Origin: Rhipicephalus microplus
Lineage: Eukaryota; Arthropoda; Arachnida; Ixodida; Ixodidae
Reading direction: 5' to 3'
Length of the DNA stretch: 64,000 nucleotides
Assembly (NCBI RefSeq): GCF_043290135.1
Contig: NC_134707.1
Span: 67,447,906-67,511,905, forward strand
This document shows positions 49,302 through 60,494 of this stretch, in pieces. Position numbers and translations under genes: made by a program. The first letter of the stretch is position 1; each line of letters starts with the position of its first letter. The notes beneath the pieces were generated by a model. It was not told where the DNA came from. It saw nothing but the letters and a program-made list of their open reading frames with translations, and searched no databases.

Positions 49302-49453
49302 TGTCACGTTAAAGAGACAGGAGACGTTTTTAAGGCGTCCTCACAAAAGTCCGAAGAGCGGTCGGCTCAGCGCAGCCAAAAACAGAACAATGGCACGAGG
49401 GGGGACTGCCACTTCGTCTGCCTCTTTTGCGCTGGCAGCTCAAGCGCGCGGCA
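49302..49453 (-). repeat. 5' LTR of element C
   Basis: 152 bp, matching 44004-44155 base for base by eye. Followed on the plus strand by GTATT, the target duplication and LINE E sequence. Confidence 0.92.
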
Positions 49454-52400
49454 GTATTTTCTAAGGTTTCGTTTGAGAGACGGCTAAAGATCAAGGGCCG
49501 GGATTGATATGGCTGTAGGGGCAGTGCTTTTGGGGACGGATGCAGCGAGCTGATCTGCCCTCACGTTGCCTTGAATCTCAGGTTGCCCTGGCACCCAGCA
49601 CACTACAACATGTTGTTTGAGTGTGTAGAGTGTGCATAAAATGGAGTAAAGTGAGACAAGAACTGGGTTTTTGTGTTTTTTTTAAGAGTGTGCAGAGCCG
49701 TTACTACACTGAGGGAGTCTGTATAAATTACTGCTTTTTGTATATGAAATTGTTTGATGTGTTTAGCTGCCACAAGAATCGCGTAAGCTTCCGCTGTGAA
49801 GATACTTGTGCCTGGATGTAGAGGGCTAGCATCCGAAAAGGAAGGGCACAAGCAGCGTAGGACACAGAGGAGTTGAACTTAGAGGCATCTGTAAAAAACT
49901 CAGGACATGTGTATTTGTGTTGAAGTTCCAGGAAGTATGTTCGGATATGGGCAATAGGTGCATGTTTTGTAACTTCTAGGAAAGCCACATCGCAGTCTAT
50001 AATCTGCCACTGCCATGGTGACGGGTATGCTACAGGAGCCATTAAACTGTGCTCAAGTGACACTCCAGTTTCTGCAGCTAGACCCTTCTGGCGTACTGAA
50101 AATTGCTGCCTCATCAAAGGCCTGTTTTGGAACAGAATGGAGCTCGACAGATCATTATTAGTAGAGTATGAGGGGTGCTTTTTGTCTGCTTTCACCTTCA
50201 GGAAATATACAAAGGACATGTAAGCTCTCTGCAGATGAAGCGACCACTCATTTGACTCAACATAAAGGCTTTCTACATGGCTGGTGCGAAAAGCACCCGT
50301 AGAAAGGCGGATGCCCAATTGGTGCACGGGGTCCAGCATCTTCAAAGCACTTTGAGTCGCAGACTGATAAACAACGGCCCCATAATCTAAGCGGGTGCGA
50401 ATGAGGCTTCTATACAGGTTGATGAGACATTGCCGGTCACTTCCCCACGTAGTACGTGACAACACGTTTATAACATTCATGGCTTTTAAACATTTTGTTT
50501 TTAAATACTTGATGCGCGGTACGAAGTTCAACTTGTTGTCCAAGATTAAGCCTATGAATTTATGCTCCGCATTGACAGACAGACGTTGACCGTTCAGTTC
50601 AATGTCAGGTTCCGAATGCATGCCTCTCTTTCGAGCGAACAAGACACAGGTGATTTTTTGCGGGTTAAGTCGAAATCCGTTTTCATCTGCCCATTCGGAG
50701 ACCTTGTTTAAACCCAGCTGAACCTGCCGCTCACACATATCCAAGTTGCATGACTTGAAGCCAAGCTGAACGTCATCGACATATGTACAATAAAACATGT
50801 TGCGGGGGACGGACAAGTGCAAGGAATTCATTTTGATAATAAAAAGTGTGCAACTAAGTACACCACCTTGTGGCACGCCTGTTTCCAGGACAAATGTTCG
50901 GGAGAGAACACTGCCCACACGGACACGAAATGTTCGGTTTGACAGGTAACTTTCAATTATGTGAAACATTCTTCCGCGCACACCAAGGTGGGACAGGTCT
51001 CTTAATATGCCAAAACGCCATGTTGTGTCGTAGGCCTTCTCGATATCGAGAAACACAGAGAGGAAGTATTGTTTGTGAGCGAAAGTGTCTCGGATCTGTG
51101 TCTCGATACGCACCAGATGGTCGGTGGTGGATCTACCCTCTCGAAACCCACAATGGTATGGGTGGAGCAATTTGTTTGTTTCTAAGTAGTGGAGTAAGCG
51201 GCAGTTAATCATGTTTTCAAATAGCTTTCAGAGGCAGCTTGTTAACGCTATAGGTCTGTAACTTGATACAATAGAGGGATCTTTTCCCTGCTTCAAAATT
51301 AGAATTATAACAGCCTCCTTCCAGGAGGAGGGGATCACACCCGAAATCCATATGCGATTATAAAGAGAGAGGAGGGTTTCTTTAGTTTCGGAGGGTAGTT
51401 CCTTCAGCATCGCGTACATTACGTTGTGAGAACCTGGGGTAGATGTATTACAGCAGTTGAGTGCTGTTCGCAGTTCTGCTAAGCGGAATGGTGCATTATA
51501 TGCCTCATTTCTTGGGGATTTTCTTTCTAACTTTTGTTTTTCTATTCGTGCCTTGTAATTCTGGAAGGATTCGGAGTAGTGTGAGGAGCTCGATATGTGT
51601 TCGAAATGTGTGCCAAGAAAGTTGGCTTGATCCTGCAAGCTTTCCCCGAGGCTATTTACTAGTGGAAGAGAATACGTTTGTTGGCCCTTAATTTTCTTTA
51701 CCTTATTCCACACTTTGCTCTCATCTGTGTACGAGTTGATATTCGATATAAACTTTGTCCAGCTCTCTCGTCTAGCTTGTTGATGCGTTCTCCGTGCCTG
51801 CGATTTGACCCGCTTGAAATTTTCTAGATTTTCTGCTGTAGGGGAATCACGAATCAGCGCCCATGCTTTGTTCTGAGTGATCCGTGCTTTCCTGCATGCG
51901 TCGTTCCACCATGGGACTCGCCGTTTAGAAGACATGCCACTCGTTTTGGCAATACATTTAGATGCGGCATCAAGTATAAAAGCTGTAAAATACGTGACAG
52001 CGTCCTCTATGGTCAGGGCAGACAGCTCAGTCCATGTCATGTGTGTAAGAGTTCTATACCCTTCCCAATCAGCTGAGTCAATCTTCCATCGAGAAACCTG
52101 CGGGGGTAGTTGATCCTTGTTCGACGCACTCAGGATGATTGGGAAGTGATCACTCCCATAAGAGTTTTTAAGAACATTCCACTTAAAAACAGGTAAAAGG
52201 AACGGTGATGAAATGCTAAGATCTATGGAGGAGTATGTGTTGTTTGCAAGGCTAAAATACGTAGGCTCCTTTATATTTAAAAGACATAAACTAGAATAGA
52301 AAAGGAGCTGCTCAATGAGATGTCCTCGCGCATCACAGAGAGCATCGCCCCACAGGATATTGTGTACATTAAAATCACCTAGAACCAGAAACGGCTCTGG

Positions 52401-52760
52401 GAGTTCATCTATTAATAATTCCAGATCACATCTGTGTAGCTGTTGATGCAGTGGTATGTACACAGAACATATGGTAATGAGTTTGTTAAAAAGTACAGCT
52501 CAAATGGCCACTGCCTCAAGGGCCGTTTGGAGCTTCAAATGCTGGCATGCTATACTACGATCGACTATAATGGCTACACCACCAGATAGTACGACAGGAT
52601 CCTCCCGGTCTTTTCGGAAAATAATATATTGTCGTAGGAAGTCCTTGTGCTTAGGGGTTAAGTACGTTTCTTGCACACAACCACTTTCGCGTTAAACTTA
52701 CACAGAAGTTCTTGGACGTCATCTAAATTTCTAAGTATTCCCCTTACGTTCCACTGTATG
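49454..52760 (-). pseudogene. LINE E ORF2: endonuclease, RT, RNase H
   Basis: Begins near 52760 with QWNVRGILRNLDDVQEL, the standard APE-endonuclease start. A frameshift near 52680 and a TGA near 52500 precede the open part: YIPLHQQLHRCDLE, FLVLGDFNVHNILWGD and YGSDHFPIILS (endonuclease). RT: IISCHYR-like region, then TGA for Cys at 51228-51230; CGFREGRSTTDHLVRIE, FLDIEKAYDTTWRFGIL, GVPQGGVLSCTLF, YVDDVQLGF (catalytic YVDD near 50790). RNase H near 49730-49850 (FFTDASKFNSSVSYAA, AEAYAILVAAKHIK) is frameshifted, and the remainder lies beyond Gypsy C. Few lesions, so it is younger than F. Confidence 0.85.
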
Positions 52761-52826
52761 ATTTTGTCCACAGTGGAAAAAAAGGAAAAAAGTGCTGTGC
52801 GCAAAAAAGACGGGGATTAAATCATT

Positions 52827-54084
52827 TTACAGGGCCTTTGTCAGGCCTGTAATCGGCGTTCTGTCCTTTGCGGGGTGGTCGAGCGAAGCTCGCCGCTCCT
52901 TCGGCGGTTCCTGCGCCGTTTGGCTTGAACTGGTGTCCATAGCCTCTTGCGAGGCACTGGACACCCGCTCTAAAGAGCGATCTGTGCGTCGCTTAGACTT
53001 CGCCTCGATCGACGAAGTCTTTGTCCCCACCGAGCTGGGGGTTGATGGAGCCCCCTTGGCCTCGTGATTGCCCTGGCTGCTGCCAGAGATTGTAGAGGTC
53101 ACTGGTGTGGACAGGCTGAATGTTGGCAGGGCAGCGCTGGCTACTCCCGCCGCAGGGGCTTGTGGCATCGGCCTCGGCACGCTAGGCGTGGTCCGGGCAA
53201 CTGCCAAGGGCCTTTGTGGGGCCGCCCCTCGTTGCACCACTTCGGCAAAAGGTGTTTTTAGTGCTAATGATAAGTAGACTCGTTGTCTTGCTTCCTTGAA
53301 TGTGATATTTTCCTTAACTTTTATACTTATTATTTCTTTTTCTCTTTTCCAGGCTGGGCACGCTCTGGAGTATGCCGGGTGACTACCTGCGCAGTTTGCA
53401 CAGAGGAACTCGTCATGACTACATTCATCAGCACTGTGGCCAGTTATGCCACACTTAGCACACATCAGCTGTCCTCTGCAGCTCTGTAATGCATGACCAA
53501 ATCGCTGGCATTTGAAACAACGCCTCGGGTTTGGAATGAAGTGTCGGAAATGGAGTTTTACATAGCCAGTTTTGAGAGTCTCAGGTAAAGTGGTTGAGTT
53601 GAAGGTGAGTATTAAGTGCTTTGTTGCTATTTCGTTGTTGTTACGTCTGATTTTGATGCGCTGGACATGGATTACACCTTGGTCCTTCCATCCATTAAGA
53701 AGCTCTGCTTCACTCAGTGTCATCAAATCTTCGTCCGATACCACGCCCTTCACTGTATTCATGGTACAGTGTGCGCTCACAGAGACAGGGATGTTACCAA
53801 AGGCTACGAGGTGCGAGAGTTAATTGTACTGTTCCTTGTCTTTTAATTCGAGAAGCAGATCTCCACTTGCCATCTTTGTGGCCTTATAACCGGTTCCAAT
53901 GGTCTCTCAAGCACTTGGCCACAAGGAAGGGTGAGATTGCTCTAGCTTTTGTAGATGATTGTTCGCAGTAGAGGACATGGTATATTGGGAAAGTTTCTCT
54001 GTTTTTGGGCCAAAGTAGGAAAGTTGCGTCGGTGCGTACCCTTTTCGAAGCACGATCAGTTAAAGAGGGGGCCTGGGATCCCAT
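52827..54084 (-). pseudogene. LINE E ORF1 (three Cys/His knuckles)
   Basis: ATG at 54084 (MGSQAPSLTDRASKRVRTDA); frame lost near 53884 and regained by 53780. The intact C-terminal part (317 codons) holds GVVSDEDLMTLSEAELLNGW, VQRIKIRR, then CFKCQRFGHALQSC, CAKCGITGHSADEC and CANCAGSHPAYSRAC, and a Pro/Ser/Thr-rich tail ending near 52827. I/Jockey ORF1 proteins bind LINE RNA in the particle. One or two indels disable it. Confidence 0.85.
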
Positions 54085-54613
54085 GAGAAAATGTGTATTT
54101 TTTGGTAACGGCGCCTACCTCCCACCACGGAGTCCAACGAGGGGACGTGACAGAGCATGTGGGCATGTCTGCGCAACGCCAGCAGTACGCAGTTACTATA
54201 ACCCAATATGGTTTACCCTAGTTTGGATAGCCACACAAGGTTAACCCTTGCCGCCAGGAAAAATTGAAAGTAAAACGAAGTGAGGAGAAGACAGGAAAGA
54301 TGTAAAGTGAGAACAAAAATTGAAGATATAGAAAGAGAGAGATAGGAAAAGGCGACTGCCGATTTCTCCTGGGTGGGTCAGACCAGAGGTGCCGTCTACG
54401 TGAAGCCGGGGCAAAAGGGGTGTGTTGCCTCTGCCGGGGGGCCTTGACGGTCCAATCACCCAGCGTCGGCTCAACCCCCAGAATCCCCTTTTTCCCGGAC
54501 ACGGCAAAGCCACGCACAGCTAGGCGTGGGAGGGAGTAGAAACTCCCCCGTTAGCTCGGGTCCGTGATTTCACTACACACCAAACGCCTGCTTTCACAGG
54601 CGCCCCTGCGGGG
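54085..54613 (-). other. 5' UTR of LINE E
   Basis: About 530 bp containing blocks shared with J (GCCGTCTACGTGAAGC, TTGCCTCTGCC). In I-type LINEs this region holds the internal promoter. It ends at the 14-bp target duplication, showing a complete or nearly complete 5' end. Confidence 0.7.
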
Positions 54614-55683
54614 GTTCTGCTCGCATAAGCGATCATGCGCTCTACGCCATTATTCCACTGAACTAATACCGCTCCTAGTCCAACGTTGCTGGCGTCAGTG
54701 TGTAATTCCGTGTCAGCGCTTTCGTCAAAGTGACCCAGTACAGGCGGAGCCTGGAGGAGGTTTCGAAGGGTGTCGAACGCATGACACTGATCGGGACCCC
54801 AAACAAACGAAACACCGTTTTTGTAAGCTTGTTGAGGGGTTCAGCAATCTTCGAAAAGTTTTTGACAAAGCGCCTGTAATACGCACAGAGCCCCAGAAAT
54901 CGGCGTAGGTCGCGCTTATTTTTGGCCACGGGAAGGCGGCAATAGCACGGGTTTTCTCCGGATATGGGCGGATGCCGGCATGGCTCACTACGTGACCAAG
55001 GAACTTCAGTTATTCATATCCAAAATGACTTTTCTCGGGTTTGAGAGAAAGCCCCGCTGTTCTGATTGCCTGAAGTACTGCATGAAGGCGTTGGACGTGT
55101 TGTTCAAACGTGTCTGCAAAGACCACGACGTCATCAAGGTAAACAAGACATGATTGCCATTGGAGCCCTGTGAGAACAGTATCCATCATTTTTTAGAAAG
55201 TAGCTGGCGCTGAGCATAGACCGAAAAGCAACACTTTAAACTCGTACAGGCCGTCGAGAGTAATAAACGCCGTCTTTTTGCGGTCGCGCTCATCCACTGC
55301 GATTTGCCAGTAGCCGCTTAGTAAATCCATGGAAGAAAATTATTTAGCGTTTCGTATACGGTCCAACGAGTCATCTATCATGGGTAGAGGATAAACGTCC
55401 TTTTTGGTGACCTTGTTCGGTTTGCGGTAATCAACGCAAAAACGCAACGTACCGTCCTTCTTCTTTACTAGCACAACTGGCAAAGCCCAGGGACTGGTTG
55501 ATGGCTGGATGACGTTGTCCTGAAGCATCTGCTGGACTTCGTCACGTATAGCGTCTTGCTCTTTTTGCGACACCTTATAGGCGTGTTGTTGGATGGGTCT
55601 TTTGGTGGGTTCCGTGATGATACGGTGCAGAGCAAGTGGTGTCTGTTTAACCTTTGACGTAGTGGCAAAGCAGTCTTGAAACT
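54614..55683 (-). pseudogene. Reverse transcriptase and RNase H start of D
   Basis: Starts [19 protein letters not shown], then [20 protein letters not shown] (55340-55702 frame), [28 protein letters not shown] near 55130, FLGHVVSHAGIRPYPEKT, and HTDASNVGLGAVLVQ near 54660, after which LINE E begins. Stops after RIRNAK (55340) and inside ATF-KMM (near 55195), plus frame changes near 54930. Residues of catalytic importance remain recognisable. Confidence 0.8.
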
Positions 55684-56436
55684 CAGAGACGCCCCGTCGC
55701 AAGTGAAACTATTAGCTTATAACACTTTAGTACGTCCAAAGCTTGAATACGCTTGTATTGTATGGGATCCGCATACTAAGTCTAACATATATTCCCTCGA
55801 AAAGATTCAAAGACGAGCAGTGCGTTTTATTTACTCAAAGTATGGTCGTGGTACATCAGTTACTGAACTAATGCGAGATAACGAATTCCAGACGCTACAA
55901 TCGCGGCGCCAGCTTCTCCGTCTAAAGTTCTTGGACTCACTAATTAACAATAAACTTGGGCTAGACCCATCACATTACGTTACCCCAGTTTCGACCAGGC
56001 AAACTCGTCATTCTCAAGTCCGATCTTTAATTCCGAATTTTGCGCGGACAGATTTATTTAAGTTTTCTTTTTTTTCCGAGAACTGTAACAGAATGGAACA
56101 ACTTGCCTTCTGATTTCCTCCAAACCTTCGATCTTAATGAACCCAATGTTTAATTCTGTGAATCTTGACCCCCCCCCATTATCGCTTGATTTTTGTTTTA
56201 TGTTTCTCTTCTACTCGCTCTTCTCCTACACAGATGTATTTTAGTCAAGCTGTGTTACTCGTGTACTGATCGCGTGCTTTCTTTGTTTTGATGTTTCTCT
56301 TCTACTCGCTCTCCTCTTACACAGATGTATTTTAGTGAAGCTGTGTTACTCATGTACTGATATTGTGTTTGTGTTTGTGCCCCTCCTGCTTGGGCCTTTT
56401 TGGCCTGCAGTATTTCACAAATAAAAAAATAAAAAT
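55684..56436 (+). mobile_element. CR1-like LINE 3' end inserted in D
   Basis: Plus strand, opposite to D. It encodes the RT C-terminal (thumb) region typical of CR1/L2 LINEs: [54 protein letters not shown] (to about 56113). A 3' UTR and an AATAAAAAAATAAAAATG end follow. It is 5'-truncated and splits D between protease and RT (D reads LLRLLG before and SEFQDCF after). Confidence 0.8.
56201..56369 (+). repeat. 91-bp tandem duplication in the CR1-like 3' UTR
   Basis: TGTTTCTCTTCTACTCGCTC starts at 56201 and again at 56292. The shared block also holds CACAGATGTATTTTAGT and TGTGTTACTC, with several differences between copies. Confidence 0.8.
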
Positions 56437-57322
56437 GAGCCGAGTAAACGCAAAAGGCCTTCTCGTTGAGACGAAGGTAGTCTTTAGTTTACGTCGAGAG
56501 TGCTCGCGAGCGCCTCGTCAGGGTGGCAATTCGATGAAAATAAAGCTAACGTGGGCGAAACATCGGCATCAGCAAGTTCTTCCCAATATGCAATGGCAGC
56601 GTGTCTCGTTAGGTGGCGATATTCATCGCTGAAGTTCTTCACCAGTAGGTGAACATGCCTATTGCTAGGCTGAATGATTCCTCGGGCAACACAGATTTGT
56701 CGTGAAATAAGGAGAGACAAATTGGCCTCTGCAATTACCGCGTCAGACATGTCCTGTTCCAATTCTACTTCGACAAAGAGGCTGCTTCGAGGTGGGAGAG
56801 TCAGAGAATCGTCGGTAACACGAAGTGCTCTTTTCCGGAATTGTGTACTGTCTGTTGCAGAGCAAAAAGGATCCTCGAATGACACAAGTAATTCACGGAG
56901 GTCGATGACGGTGCCGTATTCACGAAGGAAGTCCATTCCTAGAATGACTGGCCGAGAGCACACGCGCAATACGAGGAAGGAGCCTGCAAATGTCGACGTA
57001 CGTATACGAATGCGTGCCGTGCACATACCGGTAGGCATCACCAGATGGCCCCCTGCCGTGCGCAACTGGGGTCCTTGCCATGGTGTGGTAACCTTCCTCA
57101 GTTCAGATGCCAGTGCGGCGCTCATTACGGAATAGTCGGCGCTGGTGTCGACGAGGGCATTGACAGCATGATTGTCGACGAAGACGGCGATTTCGGCAGA
57201 AACGAACTTTCTGCTGTCAGAGAACACTGCAAAACCGGAATGGTCCTCGTCTGGTCGTTGCATCGAATGAGGGTCTTTTACAGTTCACCGGGCCGCGACA
57301 TCACCCCCAGCAGTCGCCGTTC
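56437..57322 (-). pseudogene. Protease and linker of D
   Basis: ATG at 57263; the active site reads ALVDTSADYSVMS (Ser for Gly in D-T-G), then GMDFLREYGTVIDLREL. The linker aligns with C (ARGIIQPSNRHVHLLVKNF; AYWEELADADV). It ends DVN-stop-RLPSSQREGLLRLL at the CR1 insertion. A TGA near 57289 also blocks entry from gag. Non-functional. Confidence 0.8.
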
Positions 57323-57332
57323 CTAGTTTCCC
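57323..57332 (-). other. Probable -1 frameshift site, gag/pol of D
   Basis: G-GGA-AAC followed by TAG: a canonical X-XXY-YYZ slippery heptamer (GGGAAAC, 57332-57326) touching the gag stop. Protease is in the -1 frame. Same location as the GGAAAAC sites of B, C and G. Confidence 0.55.
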
Positions 57333-58602
57333 CTGTGGGGACTTGGTGACCGGCTCCTGAAATGAGCGGAAGACGATGAGCGCAAACTGGGTGACGTAGA
57401 CCGGCGAGGCGACGGTGATCTCGACTGGTGGTATTGAACAGTCGAAGGTGTTCGCTGGCCCGTGAGATAGGCTTCAATTTCGCGGAGGCGCTCACCGTAG
57501 CGCGGGCATAGAGCATCAGGACGAAAGCCGCGGAGACCTAGTTGCCGGTATTGACAGTTCCTGTATACGTGACCCGCTTCGCCGCAGTGATAGCAGAGCG
57601 GACGGTTATCCGAGGTGCGCCACGTGCTTGCCTTGCTACCACTTTGTCTTGAGGTAGACTGCAGATAGGTGGGTGTGCTCGGAAACCTTGAGCAGGGAGG
57701 CGGGCTCGAAGCAGTGGTGTGGAATGACTGCATAGCCTGGTACCTGGGCCGCATAGCAGGATCTGTAGCCGGTGGCGCAGGGGATCACAATGCCGCTGCG
57801 TATGTCAGGACTGGCGCCTCGGGAATTGGTGGTGTGATTGGGGTCAGGGGTGTGACGGCCTGCCGGACTTCTTGTCTGATTACATCTGCGAGGGCAGACA
57901 CAGGTTGATGGGATCCCACCGCCTGAAGCTGTCGGAGTTCGTCCCGAACAATACTTCGAATGAAGTCTGCGATGGCCTGTCTCTCGCTGTCAAAGCCGAT
58001 AGAGCATGCGGTGGCCGGGATCTGGCGTTCGTATTGTGATGACCGCTGCTGCAGCGTACGTTCCATAGTGGTCGCCTCACTGATGAACTGTGCGACTCTC
58101 GTTGGTGTATTGCGCACGAGCCCAGAGAAAAGCTGTTCTTTTACTCCGCGCATCAAATGCCTCACCTTCTTTTCCTAGGGCATGGCAGGGTCCGCGCGCT
58201 TGAAGAGCCAAAGCATGTCCTCGACAAACATGGATACTCGTTCGTTCGGCCGCTGGTTTCTGCAGGATATGGCTTGTTCAGCCCTCTCCTTCCTCTCGGT
58301 GTTCAATAAGACGTCACGGAGCTGACGGCTAAACTCTTGCCAGGTCGCAAAGGAGCCCTCGTGGTTCTCGTACCACGTCTTCGCAGAATCCTCCAAGTAA
58401 AAGTAAACTCGGCGCAGCTTGCGAACATCGTTCCATTCGTTGATACAGGCAACCCGATCAAGTGGTCGAGCCAGTCATCAACATCCTCGAAGATATCTCC
58501 ATGGAACGGCTTTGGTGTCTGTGGCACATGAAAAACATGGGCGAGAAGAGAACCATGGGTATCGCTGGTTCGGACCGCCTGGCTTGTCATCGGAGTTGCC
58601 AT
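57323..58602 (-). pseudogene. gag of D
   Basis: ATG at 58602 (MATPMTSQAV). Capsid: PFHGDIFEDVDDWLDH, frameshift near 58440, then EDSAKTWYENHEGSFATWQE, a TAG after ADPAMP (58175), and HLMRGVKEQLFSGLVRNTP. A TGA near 57785 precedes the knuckle CYHCGEAGHVYRNC (about 57550-57600) and an Arg/Ser tail (SPSPRRSTSPSLRSSSSAHF). Close to gag of C in every domain. One frameshift and two stops. Confidence 0.85.
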
Positions 58603-58743
58603 CTTTCTGGGTGTCGATGTCAAGCGAGCAAATTCAGGGGGTAACCCACGCAGGCGGTGGCTGCTTCTTGCTCTGGGAGATGTAGCTGTCTCCACGATGG
58701 CCGGCACAGCCGAAGTACACGTACCCAGCGTCTCCACCAGTAA

Positions 58744-58868
58744 TGTCGCGAGCAAAAACAAGACCTGCCGCCAGGGGTTCACCCGAACCAGAGCAACGAA
58801 AACGTTCTCTTCTTCTTCGTAGCCCAAAACGGGTATAAGCCACAGCGGCTCGTTCATCAATGGTGGCA
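58744..58868 (-). repeat. 5' LTR of element D
   Basis: 125 bp, partner of 41324-41444. The primer site TGGTGGAGACGCTGGG follows on the minus strand (from 58740). Flanked outside by ATAT (58869-58872). Confidence 0.85.
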
Positions 58869-59664
58869 ATATTATTACTGAGTAGCGGCAGAGGTAATGT
58901 CTGTTACTTTTTTCGGGAACTCTAATGGTAACGCGTTACATTTTTCAGTTGGTAGCGTGGGGCAGTAACACGATCCTCATTTCATAGTGTGATGAGTAAT
59001 ATATTTATTCACTTTTTTTAGTAAAGAAAACAACACTGCATGTAACTGCGTTTTCATAGAGATCATAGCGTGCTGCTCGTCTTAGTGAGTCTGTTACCTA
59101 CGTCAATCGAAAAATATATTATCCTAGAGGAGGCTCCCAGGAGCGCTATGAATGTCTTCCTGTCACAGCGGTAGGAACCAGTGGGTGCTTTTGCATCGTA
59201 GGCTTCCTAGAAGCCTTTATTTGATTCATCAATTCAGTGCTATAGATCTATTTGTAAATTAGTGTCTCGATGGCGTGGTGTTTCTATTTGTCACGTAAAC
59301 GGGGACACATTCACATTAGGTGCTGCAATTCACCAATCGACCACACTCAGGACCGTCGGGAGAAATGTGTGTATACAAGTCTACGTAGGCAAAGGAATGG
59401 ACCGACTACGTTTGCGTTAGGCGAAGGGTGTTTTCAAGATTTTCAGAAGAATCTTTGAGTAAATTTTGTATTGATCTCTTGTCCAAGTGGCAAAAAAAAT
59501 ATCATAGACGCTTGCCAACGTGTAATCGTTACCGACGCCTAAATATATGCTTCCGTGCAATGGCGCGTGGCCTTGTAAGCTGAATTTATTGAAATTTTGA
59601 AGACTTTGACGGCTGCATTACTTCTATATGCCCAGCGCCGCCATGGGGGTGAAATAGACAAAGT

Positions 59665-59845
59665 ACTTATTTGCTGACTCGCAGGCCGCGCTTTCAAACC
59701 TTGCTCCGTCGGCTGCATTTTCGATGGAGGCGAAGATGCTGTAGGCCAATGTGCTCAGATTTGGGTGCTTGTAAAAGACCCACGTGGTTGAAATTTCCGG
59801 AGATTTCCGCCATAGCGTCTCTCATATACATCAGAAGGGTTCGGA
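59665..59845 (+). mobile_element. Diverged tick-type SINE
   Basis: Contains TTTTCGATGGAGGCGAAGAT, then GCTCAGATTTGGGTGCTTGT, CCACGTGGTTGAAATTTCCGGAG and CATAGCGTCTCTCATA. These blocks match, from memory, a very common tick dispersed repeat that ends with a GTTTTGG...TTAAACCCC motif. The tRNA-like start and the tail are poorly preserved. Confidence 0.55.
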
Positions 59846-60321
59846 ACTTTAATCTTCAGATACCTTCAATAATACCACACATGTTTCTTAATTTTCCTTT
59901 CGTTTTTTTCAGCTTTCCCCCACAAATCCTTACGAATGCTCAGCCTATACTGCGCTCAATTCTCCGAGAAGGTTAGCGATACTTGTATAATGATCTGTTA
60001 AGGTTACGCGTAAGTTCGAACACTCGAGATCATTTTAGCACTTACGCGAAGACCAGTGGTACGGCTGGAGCTTTCACTAGCACACGTAAAAACAGTGGCA
60101 CGATTCAAGGCTTGCTAGTTTTTCGATGGCTAACACTCTGTTCGCCACTAATAATGCCATTGTGTGGCTGTCTTCTAACTTCCCATTTACTGGCCACAAG
60201 TATAGCCAAATAAGCAGTTTCATCGGAACATTCATGCTGCTAGATTCGTCCACGTCACGACCCCGTGGCAATACTGTGTTGACTTTTTCGATTATCAAAT
60301 ACGAAATAAAGTTGTACTTAC

Positions 60322-60494
60322 TACATTGCATCAGCATCATTAACAAACAGAAACCATGCATCAACGCTCTTTTCATCCTCATTGAAGCTGGCAAATGCAG
60401 CATACAGACATCTGAAGTTATTTCCCCACACTGGGTCATTCTTATAAGTCGCTTTTACCATGTCATAAATATTTGCAACACTATTGTTGAGATG
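60322..60494 (-). CDS. Putative single exon of a tick lipocalin-like gene
   Basis: Seen: on the minus strand TTTTTCATTTCAG (good acceptor with pyrimidine tract) precedes 60494 and GTAAGTAC (strong donor) follows 60322; the 173-nt exon is open in one frame, starting HLNNSVANIYDMVKATYKND and ending NDADAM plus two bases. The pattern tyrosine, ND, WG, F, C in YKNDPVWGNNFRCLY resembles the conserved strand region of tick histamine-binding/lipocalin proteins (secreted salivary ligand binders). Inference: a host gene of which this is one internal exon; neighbouring exons were not found with confidence. It could also be a pseudogene fragment or another family. Confidence 0.4.

Larger units (their letters stand above)
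44004..49453 (-). mobile_element. Element C: intact, recent Ty3/Gypsy retrotransposon
   Basis: Two 152-bp LTRs (44004-44155, 49302-49453) identical by eye, flanked by GTAT (44000-44003; 49454-49457). Primer site TGGTGGAGGTGCGGGG (minus strand, from 49296), complementary to a tRNA-Ala-like 3' end; polypurine tract AGGGAGGAGGGGCAG next to the 3' LTR. gag and pol are both uninterrupted and all catalytic motifs are present. It lies in ORF2 of LINE E, itself inside D, so it is the youngest insertion in the nest and a candidate for current activity. About 5.45 kb, no env. Confidence 0.93.
43258..54613 (-). mobile_element. LINE E: near full-length I-clade element inside D
   Basis: Flanked by a 14-bp target duplication GTTCTGCTCGCATA (43244-43257; 54614-54627) in D's RNase H. 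Without Gypsy C it is about 5.9 kb: 5' UTR, ORF1 with three Cys/His knuckles, ORF2 with endonuclease, RT and RNase H, 3' UTR ending CCTTGCGCCAAAAACACC. The 5' end is present, unlike J, F and H. Both ORFs carry disabling changes. Confidence 0.9.

Noticed and set aside
58303..58869. 188-codon minus-strand frame as one protein
   Set aside because: Its N-terminal part translates the 5' LTR and leader of D; gag starts at 58602 and shifts frame near 58440.
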